DNA from: UBA7703 sp963667195
GTDB taxonomy: Bacteria > Bacillota > Clostridia > Christensenellales > CAG-138
Direction: 5' to 3'
Length of the DNA stretch: 64,000 bases
Assembly: GCA_963667195.1 (NCBI GenBank)
Contig: OY762962.1
Coordinates: 2,542,001 to 2,606,000 of the forward strand
The notes beneath the pieces are model-generated. The model had not been told where the DNA came from. It was given only the letters and a program-made list of their open reading frames with translations, and did not search any database. How positions within the stretch are numbered: the stretch's first letter is position 1; the number at the start of each line of letters is the position of its first letter. Position numbers and translations under genes: made by a program. Below are positions 47,870 to 56,044 of this stretch, piece after piece.

Positions 47870-47910
47870 AAAAAACAAAAAAACCTGCGTGAAAATCGCA
47901 GGTTTTGTTT
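47870..47910. terminator. Bidirectional terminator between convergent genes
   Basis: AACCTGCG-TGAAAAT-CGCAGGTT with A-rich and T-rich flanks suited to both directions. Confidence 0.88.
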
Positions 47911-47935
47911 ATCTGAATCGATATGAATGAATCCG

Positions 47936-48586
47936 TTAGAACAGGCTCTCCGACGCATTCGGATTGAGGAACGCCACTGCTTTGCCGAGGATATGCACAT
48001 TGGAGCCCGCGCGCATGACGACGGGCGCATAGGTCGGGTTCTCCGCCATGAGCACGATTTGGTTCTCGTTCTTGTAGACGCGGCGGAGGGTCAAAACGCC
48101 GTCGAGCAGCACGACCGCAACTTCGTGACTGCGGACGTCTTCCATCATGCTGGCGTAGACGATATCGCCATCGTTGATGTTCAGCTTCTTCATGCTGTCG
48201 CCCGTGAACCGAAGCGTAAAATCGCAGCGGATGCTCTGCGGAACCTCGTCATAGCAGGCGACATTCTGCTCATCCAACAGGGGAACGCCCTTGACGACGC
48301 GGTAAATGCGCGGCTTGACGATGGAGGTAGGCAGCGCGGTGATTTGACCGGACTTTGGCGAAACACTGGGGTATGCGCGGCGCGTCTCCTCGTCCACAAT
48401 CAGATAATCCACCGTCACATCAAAAAAACGCGAGAGCTTGATCAGCGTGGAACGCTTGATGTTCTCCGTGCCCTTCTCATAGAAGTTGACAATCGTCATA
48501 TACGGAATGCCGGAAAGACGGGACAGTTGCGATTTATTGATGCCCCGTTCGGACATGAGAATGTCTAGTTTTTCGGTCATGGTCAT
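47936..48586 (-). CDS. S24-type (LexA/CI-like) regulator, apparently unable to self-cleave (216 aa)
   Basis: Residues 10-65 are an Xre helix-turn-helix (INKSQLSRLSGIPYMTIVNFYE). Residues 95-210 are an S24 fold: FTGDSM gives the nucleophile S131, with NINDGDIVYA after it. The position of the catalytic lysine (T-L-K-R in cleavable relatives) is T-L-R-R here (R168), and the usual Ala-Gly cleavage site reads K99-G100. Known family repressors cleave themselves during the SOS response; this one should not, so it may respond to another signal. It has its own promoter. A candidate controller of the phage-derived loci, unproven. Confidence 0.82.
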   Translation of the reverse strand: MTMTEKLDILMSERGINKSQLSRLSGIPYMTIVNFYEKGTENIKRSTLIKLSRFFDVTVDYLIVDEETRRAYPSVSPKSGQITALPTSIVKPRIYRVVKGVPLLDEQNVACYDEVPQSIRCDFTLRFTGDSMKKLNINDGDIVYASMMEDVRSHEVAVVLLDGVLTLRRVYKNENQIVLMAENPTYAPVVMRAGSNVHILGKAVAFLNPNASESLF

Positions 48587-48653
48587 AATGATCTACCCCG
48601 CAAGAAGTATTCCTGCTTTGGCAGGTACGCCTTTACGCTGTGTGTGTAAGGCC

Positions 48654-48682
48654 ATAATACCGAATGTAAGCCGAAAAGGCAA
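48654..48682 (-). promoter_or_regulatory. Promoter of the S24-type regulator
   Basis: On the minus strand: TTGCCT (48682-48677), 17-bp spacer, TATTAT (48659-48654). Upstream of it lie the GTTC repeats. Confidence 0.65.
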
Positions 48683-48720
48683 GCATTTTCTACCATACAG
48701 CGTAGGAAATTTGCAGTTTT

Positions 48721-48849
48721 GTTCAAACTTTGTTCAAATATGGGTTCGAAATTATGAACACCACAATATATGGTGTATCGGGACAATCGTGTATACGAGA
48801 GCGAAAACTGAGGCGCGCTTCCACGCATGGAAGGCGGATTTGCAAATCC
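48721..48849. promoter_or_regulatory. Palindrome-dense intergenic control region
   Basis: Between the S24 regulator and the YegP-like gene: GTTCAAA at 48721 and 48732 (11 bp apart), GTTC-GAAATTAT-GAAC (48744-48759), ACACCA-CAATATA-TGGTGT (48758-48776), CTTCCA-CGCA-TGGAAG at about 48819-48834, and the perfect palindrome GGATTTGCAAATCC (48836-48849). Operators for the divergent genes or a structured RNA are both possible. Confidence 0.5.
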
Positions 48850-48896
48850 GGATTGTGAACAATGTTGTACAGGCGATTTCTTCCTTTGCAACGCGC

Positions 48897-48925
48897 TTGA
48901 TTTTTACCGGTGGAAATGATATGGT
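48897..48925 (+). promoter_or_regulatory. Promoter of the YegP-like gene
   Basis: TTGATT (48897-48902), 17-bp spacer, TATGGT (48920-48925), followed by CGGAGG before the start codon. Confidence 0.65.
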
Positions 48926-48949
48926 AACAAAAAACGGAGGCTGAATGCT

Positions 48950-49315
48950 ATGGGAAAATATGTCATCAAACAAGGCAAAAAGGGACCGTATTTTGTACTC
49001 AAGGCAGCCAACGGTGAGCCGATTGGCACGTCGGAAGAATATTCCTCTGATGCAGCGGCAAAGAACGGCGTAGAGAGCGTCAAGAAAAACGCAGCCGTCG
49101 CGCAGATTGAAGACCAGACCGTGGAAGGCTGGAAGAACATGCCCAACCCGGTGTTTGAAATCTACAAGGACAAAGCGGGAGAATTCCGCTTCCGTCTCCG
49201 CGCGAAGAACGGCGAGCCGATTCTCGCATCTGAAGGATATTCGGCAAAAGCATCCGCCATCGGCGGCATCGAGAGCGTCAAGAAAAACGCGGATTCGGAA
49301 CTCGTCATCGAGTAA
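48950..49315 (+). CDS. YegP-family protein with two DUF1508 repeats (121 aa)
   Basis: Two tandem copies of the small DUF1508 fold: residues 8-50 (PYFVLKAANGEPIGTSEEYSS, then GVESVKKNA) and 66-115 (FRFRLRAKNGEPILASEGYS, then GIESVKKNA). Members are small stress-linked proteins of unknown biochemical role. CGGAGG site, own promoter and terminator: a single-gene unit. Confidence 0.92.
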   Translation: MGKYVIKQGKKGPYFVLKAANGEPIGTSEEYSSDAAAKNGVESVKKNAAVAQIEDQTVEGWKNMPNPVFEIYKDKAGEFRFRLRAKNGEPILASEGYSAKASAIGGIESVKKNADSELVIE

Positions 49316-49355
49316 CAAGTCAGCCCGCGCGAAAATCCACACGAAGCAATAAGAC

Positions 49356-49392
49356 AATGCGGCGGCATATGATTGGATATGCCGTCGCATTT
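49356..49392 (+). terminator. Terminator of the YegP-like gene
   Basis: AATGCGGCGGCATAT / ATATGCCGTCGCATT hairpin; the following T-tract is short (TTTCT). Confidence 0.7.
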
Positions 49393-49522
49393 CTGAACTT
49401 AATGGATTGCGTTCAATGCATCTTACTCATCAGTTTCCTGGGAAGAAATGGGAAATCAGTTCATTCGATGGATTCTGTTCAAAAAATCCTATTTGAAATG
49501 AAGAAAGCATATTGAGGTCGTC

Positions 49523-50698
49523 ATGATAACTTTACTTTCCAAACTGATCATCAAAAACTACAAGGAATTCGAAAACCCGAATGTGCGCCTGAAATACGGC
49601 ATTCTCTGCGGTGCGGTCGGAATTTTCTTCAACATTCTCCTCTTTACCGGAAAGCTGATCGCGGGAACGCTGACCGGCAGCATCGGCATTACGGCGGATG
49701 CATTCAACAACCTCTCCGACGCGGGCAGCTCCACCATCACGCTGGTCGGGTTTCGCCTTTCCGGCACGAAGGCGGATAAAGAGCATCCGTTCGGACACGG
49801 CAGATTTGAATATATCGCAGGACTCATCGTTTCGATGGCGATCTTGCTGATGGGCTTCGAGCTGGGTAAGACTTCGATCGACAAGATCATCCACCCGGAA
49901 GCGGTGACGTTTTCCTACCTTGCGGTGGGCGTGCTGATCGTTTCAATCCTCACGAAGCTCTACATGTTCTTCTATAACCGCGGAATCGGCAAAAAGATCG
50001 ACTCCGCGGCGATGCGCGCAACCGCGCTGGACAGCTTTTCCGATGTAACCGCGACATCGGTCGTTCTGCTTTCCATGCTGATCGGCAAATGGACGGGCTG
50101 GAAGATCGACGGTTACGCAGGCTTACTTGTTGCGATGTTCATCGGCTATACGGGCATTCGCGCCGCGCAGGAGACCGTCAGCCCCTTGCTCGGGCAATCC
50201 CCGACGCAGGAGTTTGTCGAGAAAATTGAAAACATCGTACTAGAGCAGGACGGTGTAATCGGCGTGCACGACCTTGTCGTACACGATTACGGCCCGGGTC
50301 GCAGGATGATTTCGCTGCACGCGGAAGTTCCGGCGGACGGAAACCTGATTTTGCTGCACGACGCGGTCGATAACCTCGAAAAGCAGTTGCGCAAGGAGTG
50401 CGGCTGCGAAGCGGTGATCCATATGGACCCGGTGGAGATGAATAACGCGGAGACCAACCGCCTGCGCACGGAGACGCGCGCGATTCTCGCACAGATTGAC
50501 GAACGGCTGACGCTGCACGATTTCCGCGTGGTGGCAGGGCCCACGCACACAAATCTCGTGTTCGACGTCGTGGTTCCGTTTGGATTTTCCATGACGGACG
50601 AAGCGGTGAGAAGCGCGATTTCCGAGCGCATCCATACGCTGGAAGGCAACTGCTACGCCGTGATCGACATCGATAAATCCAGCGTTCGCGCGGAGTAA
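49523..50698 (+). CDS. Cation diffusion facilitator transporter (391 aa)
   Basis: CDF family. Six membrane segments in residues 25-215; the metal-site motifs are ADAFNNLSDAGSS in segment 2 and DSFSDVTATS in segment 5 (D-x3-D pairs), with HPFGHGRFEY between. A cytoplasmic domain (about 215-300, HDLVVHDYGPGRRMISLHAEVP) follows, plus a further C-terminal extension repeating that fold. It exports divalent metals such as Zn or Mn in exchange for protons. The length of 391 exceeds the usual 300 because of the second C-terminal module. Confidence 0.9.
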   Translation: MITLLSKLIIKNYKEFENPNVRLKYGILCGAVGIFFNILLFTGKLIAGTLTGSIGITADAFNNLSDAGSSTITLVGFRLSGTKADKEHPFGHGRFEYIAGLIVSMAILLMGFELGKTSIDKIIHPEAVTFSYLAVGVLIVSILTKLYMFFYNRGIGKKIDSAAMRATALDSFSDVTATSVVLLSMLIGKWTGWKIDGYAGLLVAMFIGYTGIRAAQETVSPLLGQSPTQEFVEKIENIVLEQDGVIGVHDLVVHDYGPGRRMISLHAEVPADGNLILLHDAVDNLEKQLRKECGCEAVIHMDPVEMNNAETNRLRTETRAILAQIDERLTLHDFRVVAGPTHTNLVFDVVVPFGFSMTDEAVRSAISERIHTLEGNCYAVIDIDKSSVRAE

Positions 50699-50773
50699 AC
50701 ACGGCGTAAGCTTTGGTCGATCGCAGCACGCATAACATTCGATTGGATACCAAGGGATACGGAGGAACAGACA

Positions 50774-52564
50774 ATGCGCACAAAATGGGGAAATGCACTC
50801 GATCCAAATCAGATTCTGCCGGAGTATCCGCGTCCGCAGTTTCGTAGAAATAATTGCACGATACTCAACGGAAAATGGGAGTATGCGATCACGGCAGCAA
50901 GCCAGCAGACCCCGCCGAATCGGTTTGACGGAAGCATTCTCGTGCCGTTTTCGCCGGAGAGCGAGCTTTCCGGCGTGGGACTCACGCTCAAGCCGAACGA
51001 GTGTCTTTGGTATCACAGAATGATGGAAGCGCCGGACGGGTTTGACGCGAACACGGAGGATTTGATTCTGCACTTTGGCGCGGTGGATCAGTTCGCCGAG
51101 GTGCGGCTCAACGGAGTATCGATTGCGCACCACGCGGGCGGGTATCTGCCGTTTTCCATCGTTTTAAGTGAAGCGTTTGTCAACGGAATCCCCAATGAGC
51201 TTCTCGTTCGCGTAAGAGACGAAACAGACACCTCCTGCTGGTCCCGCGGCAAACAGAGCAGCAAGCCTGGCGGCATCTGGTATACCCCGCAGAGCGGCAT
51301 CTGGCAGACGGTTTGGCTGGAGCGCGCACCAAAGCGCCGCATCGAGACCGTGCTGATCAAGCCCTTGTTTGATCAGAGCGCGGTTCAGCTCACGATTTGG
51401 ACGAACTACGGCGGCGGCGGAATCGTAGAGCTGCTCGGCAACGAGACCGTGTTTCTCAGCGGAACACCGCTAGTTCTCCCGATGGAAGACTTCACGCCCT
51501 GGAGCCCGGAAAATCCGAAGCTCTATGAGTTTTCGATGACGTTTGAACGCGATCATGTCGAGAGCTACTTCGCGATGCGAAAGTTCTCGATTGAGAACGA
51601 CGAAACAGGAACGCCGCGACTCTATCTCAACAACGCGCCGTATTTTCACAACGGTGTGCTCGACCAGGGATACTGGCCGGATGGTCTTTACACGGCGCCG
51701 AGCGATGAGGCGATGGTGTACGACATCGAACTGATGAAGTCGCTGGGCTTCAACACGCTCAGAAAGCACATCAAGATCGAGCCGATGCGCTGGTATTATC
51801 ACTGCGACCGGCTTGGTATGCTCGTTTGGCAGGATATGGTTAGCGGCGGCGGCATCTACGACAAGGCCGCGATTTCGTTGCCGCTCGTGTTTGGAAACGC
51901 GCACAAGGACAGCGACTATGCCTACTTTGCGCGCGAGGAGGTACGCGGCAGAGAAGCGTACACGCGCGAGCTCGGCGAAACCGTCACGCTGCTTTACAAC
52001 AGCCCCTGCGTCGCGATGTGGGTGCCGTTTAACGAGGGCTGGGGTCAGTTTGACGCGAACAAGGCGGTCGATACGATCCGCATGATGGACGACACGCGCA
52101 CCATCGACCACGCGAGCGGCTGGCACGATCAGAAGGGCGGAGACGTCAAGAGCCTGCACGTGTACTATAAACCTTACCGCTACGCAAAAGACACGATTGG
52201 CCGCGCGGTGGTGCTCAGCGAGTTCGGCGGCTACAGCCAGCATCTGCCGGAGCACAGCTTCTCGCCAAAAGAGTTTGGTTATAAACGCTTCCAAACGGCG
52301 GATGCGCTGGTTTCGGCGTTTGAAAAGCTCTATGAGCGCGAGGTGATACCGGCAAAGGCAAAAGGCCTCGCAGCCGCGATCTACACGCAGCTTTCGGATG
52401 TGGAGCAGGAGACAAACGGCTTTGTCACCTATGACCGCGAGGTCGTGAAGATGGATTTAGAGCGAGTTCGAGCGATCAACGCAAAACTTTCGGATGTGAA
52501 AAAGCCGGAACCGGACACGACGCAGACGCTGGAACAGGCGGACGAAACAAACGTCAACGTTTGA
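50774..52564 (+). CDS. Glycoside hydrolase family 2 enzyme (596 aa)
   Basis: Domains in order: sugar-binding jelly roll (about 1-190; LNGKWEYAI, WYHR.ME, LHFGAVDQFAEVRLNG), Ig-like (about 190-280) and TIM barrel (about 290-575). The acid/base is E421 in WVPFNEGWGQ and the nucleophile E483 in VLSEFGGYS. It lacks a signal peptide, so it is cytoplasmic. Beta-galactosidase or beta-glucuronidase-type activity is likely; the substrate cannot be told. GGAGG precedes the ATG. Confidence 0.9.
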   Translation: MRTKWGNALDPNQILPEYPRPQFRRNNCTILNGKWEYAITAASQQTPPNRFDGSILVPFSPESELSGVGLTLKPNECLWYHRMMEAPDGFDANTEDLILHFGAVDQFAEVRLNGVSIAHHAGGYLPFSIVLSEAFVNGIPNELLVRVRDETDTSCWSRGKQSSKPGGIWYTPQSGIWQTVWLERAPKRRIETVLIKPLFDQSAVQLTIWTNYGGGGIVELLGNETVFLSGTPLVLPMEDFTPWSPENPKLYEFSMTFERDHVESYFAMRKFSIENDETGTPRLYLNNAPYFHNGVLDQGYWPDGLYTAPSDEAMVYDIELMKSLGFNTLRKHIKIEPMRWYYHCDRLGMLVWQDMVSGGGIYDKAAISLPLVFGNAHKDSDYAYFAREEVRGREAYTRELGETVTLLYNSPCVAMWVPFNEGWGQFDANKAVDTIRMMDDTRTIDHASGWHDQKGGDVKSLHVYYKPYRYAKDTIGRAVVLSEFGGYSQHLPEHSFSPKEFGYKRFQTADALVSAFEKLYEREVIPAKAKGLAAAIYTQLSDVEQETNGFVTYDREVVKMDLERVRAINAKLSDVKKPEPDTTQTLEQADETNVNV

Positions 52565-52590
52565 TCAAGCGTAATACAAGCGCACTTTAC

Positions 52591-52620
52591 TTGCGGTCGT
52601 TCTGCCGGCGGCGGTATAAT
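52591..52620 (+). promoter_or_regulatory. Promoter of the acyltransferase gene
   Basis: TTGCGG (52591-52596), 18-bp spacer, TATAAT (52615-52620), about 30 bases before the start. Confidence 0.65.
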
Positions 52621-52651
52621 AGAGGAGATCGATCGACAAGGCGGTGATGAT

Positions 52652-53830
52652 ATGGAACAGGCATTGGCACGGCACAAGCGGGTGTATCGCTTCTGCAAAG
52701 CGACGCTTGGCGGAGCGCTCAAGAGCATCTACGGGTTTCATCCGGAGAAAGCGAATATTGGGAAAGGCCCGTTTCTGATCACGGCCAACCACAACGGAGA
52801 GCTCGATCCCGCGCTGCTTGCGCTGAGTTTTTCGGAGCACATGTATTTCGTTTCCAGCGAGCACGTCTTCCGCAAAGGATTTCTCTCGTGGCTGCTCGTC
52901 TATCTCTTCGCGCCGATTGCCCGCGTCAAGGGCATGACGGACGCGACAGCCGCGCTGAACATCATCCGCGCCATCAAGCGGAACACGAACGTGTGCCTCT
53001 TTGCAGAGGGCAACCGCTCCTACAACGGCGTCACCGGGCCGATCTTTCCCGCCACGGGCAAGCTCGCAAAGGCGACGGGTGCGTCGCTTGTGACCTATCG
53101 CTTCGAGGGCGGATACCTGACCACACCGCGCTGGAGCAGAACCACCCGAAAGGGCAACATGCGTGGGTATGTGGTGAACGTGTACTCGCCGGAGCAGCTC
53201 AAGGCGATGTCGCCGGAGGAGGTCAACGAGCGCATCCGTGAGGACATCATGGAGGACGCGTTTGAGCGCCAACTGACGAAGTCTTACCGTTACAAGGGCA
53301 AAGACCTCGCAAAGGGCCTCGAAAACGCGCTGTATTTCTGCCCGAAGTGCGGCAAGACAGGCACGCTGCACAGTCACGGAGACGTATTTTCCTGCACATG
53401 TGGGCTGCGCGTGCGCTTCACCGAGACCGGATTTTTCGAAAAGGTGGAGCCGGGCGATCCGGAGCTGCCGTTTACGACGATTCGCGACTGGGATCACTGG
53501 CAGGATCAGCGCGTCGTGGAATACGCAGCAGGCCTGCAGGCGGACGAAATCGCGTATTCGGACGAGGGCGTCAACCTGATTGCGGTAGGCGCCAGACACA
53601 AGGACAGCGTGCTGGAAACCGCGCGGCTGTCGCTCAGTAAGAGCGCGCTCACCGTGGGCGACCACAGCTTCCCGCTTTCGAGTATCCACAGCCTCGCGAT
53701 GATCGGCGTCTACAAGATCGTGTTCTCGGTGGAGGGTGCGTCCTATGAGCTGAGAGCCGCGAAAACGCCGTATTGCGGAAGAAAGTATTTCACGCTGTTT
53801 GAACTGCTCAAACACACGACAAACGAGTAA
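52652..53830 (+). CDS. PlsC-like acyltransferase with C-terminal zinc-ribbon extension (392 aa)
   Basis: 1-acyl-glycerol-3-phosphate acyltransferase fold: NHNGELD (HX4D catalytic motif, about residues 46-52) and FAEGNRSYNG (acceptor-binding EGxRS motif, about 115-124). After about residue 225 it has an added domain with YFCPKCGKTG and FSCTCGLRVRF, a CxxC...CxC zinc-ribbon pattern, then a PH-like or beta-rich end (SLSKSALTVGDHSFPLSS). Standard PlsC proteins are about 200-250 residues. It acts at the membrane in lipid synthesis; the extension suggests an unusual acceptor. Confidence 0.85.
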   Translation: MEQALARHKRVYRFCKATLGGALKSIYGFHPEKANIGKGPFLITANHNGELDPALLALSFSEHMYFVSSEHVFRKGFLSWLLVYLFAPIARVKGMTDATAALNIIRAIKRNTNVCLFAEGNRSYNGVTGPIFPATGKLAKATGASLVTYRFEGGYLTTPRWSRTTRKGNMRGYVVNVYSPEQLKAMSPEEVNERIREDIMEDAFERQLTKSYRYKGKDLAKGLENALYFCPKCGKTGTLHSHGDVFSCTCGLRVRFTETGFFEKVEPGDPELPFTTIRDWDHWQDQRVVEYAAGLQADEIAYSDEGVNLIAVGARHKDSVLETARLSLSKSALTVGDHSFPLSSIHSLAMIGVYKIVFSVEGASYELRAAKTPYCGRKYFTLFELLKHTTNE

Positions 53831-53972
53831 CAACAACGAATATCGCACTTGCAAATCGGCGTGGAAGTCTTTAAGATAGACGAAACGCCGATTGTTTTTT
53901 TACCCGGCGTTTGAGCGGCGAATCTACGAAGATTGTGTATTTCGCGTTCGCAGAAAAGGATGGAACAAAGCC

Positions 53973-54926
53973 GTGTCGATCAATCGAGTGCAAGAATATT
54001 TTCGCGGGATGAATTTGGACGGTCGCGTGTGGGAGTTTGAAACCAGCTCCGCAACGGTGGAGCTCGCGGCGCAGACGCTGGGCGTTCGTCCCGCGCGTAT
54101 CGCAAAGACGCTCTCGTTCGCGCTGGGCGAAGGATGCCTGCTCATCGTCGCCGCCGGAGACGCGCGCGTGGACAACCGAAAATTCAAGGATCAGTTCGCG
54201 ATGAAGGCGAAGATGCTTGCGCCGGACGAGGTGGAGCGCCTCACCGGAAGCGAAGTCGGCGGCGTTTGCCCGTTTGCCCTGCCGGAAGGGACGCCGGTTT
54301 ATCTCGACGTTTCGCTCAAGCGGTTTGCCACGGTGTTTCCCGCCTGCGGCAGCACCAACAGCGCCATGGAGGTCACCTGCGACGAGCTGTTTCGCTACAG
54401 CCGCGCAACCGCCTGGGTGGACGTGTGCAAGGATTGGGAAGAGGGCGTCGATCCCGTGATCGACGACCAACCCAAGCCGGAGATGGAGTTGCCGAACGAT
54501 GGAGAGATAACGCTGCGGATTCGCGAAACATGCGCCGCGGACGAGACGAAGGGATTTGTGCCGAGCTACGATTTTGACATCGTGCGCCTCAGCGACTCGG
54601 CGAAGGTTGGCGAGATCGATCTGCGGCTTGGTTACGTGAGGAACGTCTATTTTGGCGGCAACATCGGCTACAACGTGATCGAGGAGTTCCGCGGCAACCG
54701 GTACGCGGGCAAGGCCTGCAAGCTTGTGTTCCAGATTGCGCGCGTGCACCGCATGCCGTATGTGATTATCACCTGCGATAAGAGCAATGAACCTTCCAGA
54801 AAGACGCTGGAACGCTTGGGCGGGGAACTGCTCGAAACGCGCGTGCCCGCGAGCTACAGCGGGCTCTATCGCGACGGAGCGCACGGGGAACACTGCATCT
54901 TTCGTTATGATCTTGGCGCGGAATAA
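53973..54926 (+). CDS. Fusion of YbaK/ProX-type aminoacyl-tRNA deacylase and GNAT acetyltransferase (317 aa)
   Basis: Residues 1-155 match YbaK (SATVELAAQTLGVRPARIAKTLSF in parts, LIVAAGDARVDNRKFK, GG.CPFALPEG..VYLDVSLKRF, ACGST); such domains hydrolyse mischarged tRNA (for example Cys-tRNA-Pro). Residues 170-317 are a GNAT domain (GEITLRIRETCAADETKGFVP shape, FRGNRYAGKACKLVF for acetyl-CoA, LGGELLETR). The GTG start at 53973 has AAAGGATGG upstream. The fusion may add acetylation of a released or charged amino acid. No stop or frameshift separates the domains. Confidence 0.85.
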   Translation: MSINRVQEYFRGMNLDGRVWEFETSSATVELAAQTLGVRPARIAKTLSFALGEGCLLIVAAGDARVDNRKFKDQFAMKAKMLAPDEVERLTGSEVGGVCPFALPEGTPVYLDVSLKRFATVFPACGSTNSAMEVTCDELFRYSRATAWVDVCKDWEEGVDPVIDDQPKPEMELPNDGEITLRIRETCAADETKGFVPSYDFDIVRLSDSAKVGEIDLRLGYVRNVYFGGNIGYNVIEEFRGNRYAGKACKLVFQIARVHRMPYVIITCDKSNEPSRKTLERLGGELLETRVPASYSGLYRDGAHGEHCIFRYDLGAE

Positions 54927-54944
54927 CAAAAAGTGTCTTCTACA

Positions 54945-54980
54945 TTCTTATAATTCGCACTACAGCGAATTCTTATAATT
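54945..54980 (-). repeat. Two motif copies, 25 bp apart, upstream of the lysis cassette
   Basis: On the minus strand AATTATAAGAA occurs at 54980-54970 and again at 54955-54945, 25 bp apart. The first extends to AATTATAAGAATTCGC, identical over 16 bases to the copy at 18193. On the plus strand each copy contains TATAAT. The array lies between the YbaK-GNAT gene and the leader terminator. Confidence 0.7.
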
Positions 54981-55002
54981 TTCCACACGAAATATCGCTT
55001 AA

Positions 55003-55048
55003 GCTGGTATCGGATACCCCGGAAGAGGAGACCGATGCCAGTTTTTTT
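55003..55048 (+). terminator. Terminator or attenuator between motif array and lysis genes
   Basis: CTGGTATCGG / CCGATGCCAG hairpin with an 18-base loop, followed by TTTTTTT. It may simply end the YbaK-GNAT gene. But if transcription of the lysis genes starts at the array upstream, it must be passed, so it could act as an antitermination point. Confidence 0.75.
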
Positions 55049-55147
55049 ATGTGGTGACGCCGCTTTGACACACGGCGGCAAACGGCACGCGAAGGTTTTC
55101 TTGATCCGTCTGTCGATCGGGATCGGCAACGGGCCAGGAGGCGCAAC

Positions 55148-56032
55148 ATGCCGTTGACGAGAACCCTGCGCTACGGCAGCGCGGGAGAGGACGTTCTTCG
55201 CGTCAAACAGAGGTTGCTCGCGCTCGGCTGCTATGAGGCGCGGATCACGCAGCTACAGTCCAGCACGTTTGGCAGGGACACGCTCAAGGCGGTGTTCGCG
55301 TTTCAAACGAGAGCCGGATTGACTGCGGACGGAGTGGTTGGCCCGCTGACCTACGCCGCGCTGTTTCCGGAGGAGCAGCCGGAGACGATTCCGGTTGACC
55401 GAGGAAGCATTCCTGCGCAGATTGGAGACACGGCTGCCGCGAGCATTCTGACCGCTTTGGCGTGCGCGAACGAAACACGGCGAAAGATCGTGCTGGACGC
55501 GCTCCGCTTTGCCTACGACGCAACGCAGAAACGGGACTTTCCCACGAGCCTGTATATCCGCGGCGGAAATCTCTACAACACCGACCTCCTGCCAAACGTG
55601 ATCACGCTGGGGCGAATCGCGAGCGGAGCCGCGCGTCAGCCGGAGTTTTACGATGGCGGTCGCCGGGAGATGATGGAGCGGGCGGTGGAGGCTAACCCAA
55701 CGATCACGGGCGCGGACTGCTCCGGCGGTGTGGTTGGACTCCTGCGGCACGCGGGCGTCGTCAAGCCGACATACGATCTCGCGGCGGACGGGTTTGAGGC
55801 GAGCGGGAGCATGAAGAAGATCGAACAGGGCGAGCTCCTGCCGGCGGACTTGCTGCATAAGAGCGGGCATATCGGCCTCTACGTCGGCGGCGGGTACGCG
55901 GCGGAGTGGATGGGCGGGGCATACGGCTGCCAGCTCACGAAGCTCACGAACCGGCGCGGCTGGAACTTCGTCAAGCACACGAACGACCGCTTTGGCGCGT
56001 GGACGAGCTATCTGCGCCCAAGCTGGTATTAG
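55148..56032 (+). CDS. Endolysin: peptidoglycan-binding domain plus NlpC/P60-like peptidase (294 aa)
   Basis: Residues 6-75 are a PG_binding_1 domain (LRYGSAGEDVLRVKQRLLALG, FGRDTLKAVFAFQTRAGLTADGVVGPLTY in parts). Residues 95-294 are a peptidase with catalytic C191 in GADCSGGVVGLLR and H241 in LLHKSGHIGLYVGGG, the NlpC/P60 pattern. It has no signal peptide and needs a holin. CCAGGAGG precedes the ATG. The domain order is the reverse of prophage A's endolysin, so the lysis cassettes share holins but not endolysins. Confidence 0.88.
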   Translation: MPLTRTLRYGSAGEDVLRVKQRLLALGCYEARITQLQSSTFGRDTLKAVFAFQTRAGLTADGVVGPLTYAALFPEEQPETIPVDRGSIPAQIGDTAAASILTALACANETRRKIVLDALRFAYDATQKRDFPTSLYIRGGNLYNTDLLPNVITLGRIASGAARQPEFYDGGRREMMERAVEANPTITGADCSGGVVGLLRHAGVVKPTYDLAADGFEASGSMKKIEQGELLPADLLHKSGHIGLYVGGGYAAEWMGGAYGCQLTKLTNRRGWNFVKHTNDRFGAWTSYLRPSWY

Positions 56033-56044
56033 GAGGGAATCGAC

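Noticed and set aside
48750..48760. AATTATGAACA beside the S24 regulator as a further copy of the phage-array motif
   Set aside because: Only the first six bases of the core match and no partner lies 25 bp away. It is better explained as part of the GTTC...GAAC inverted repeat.
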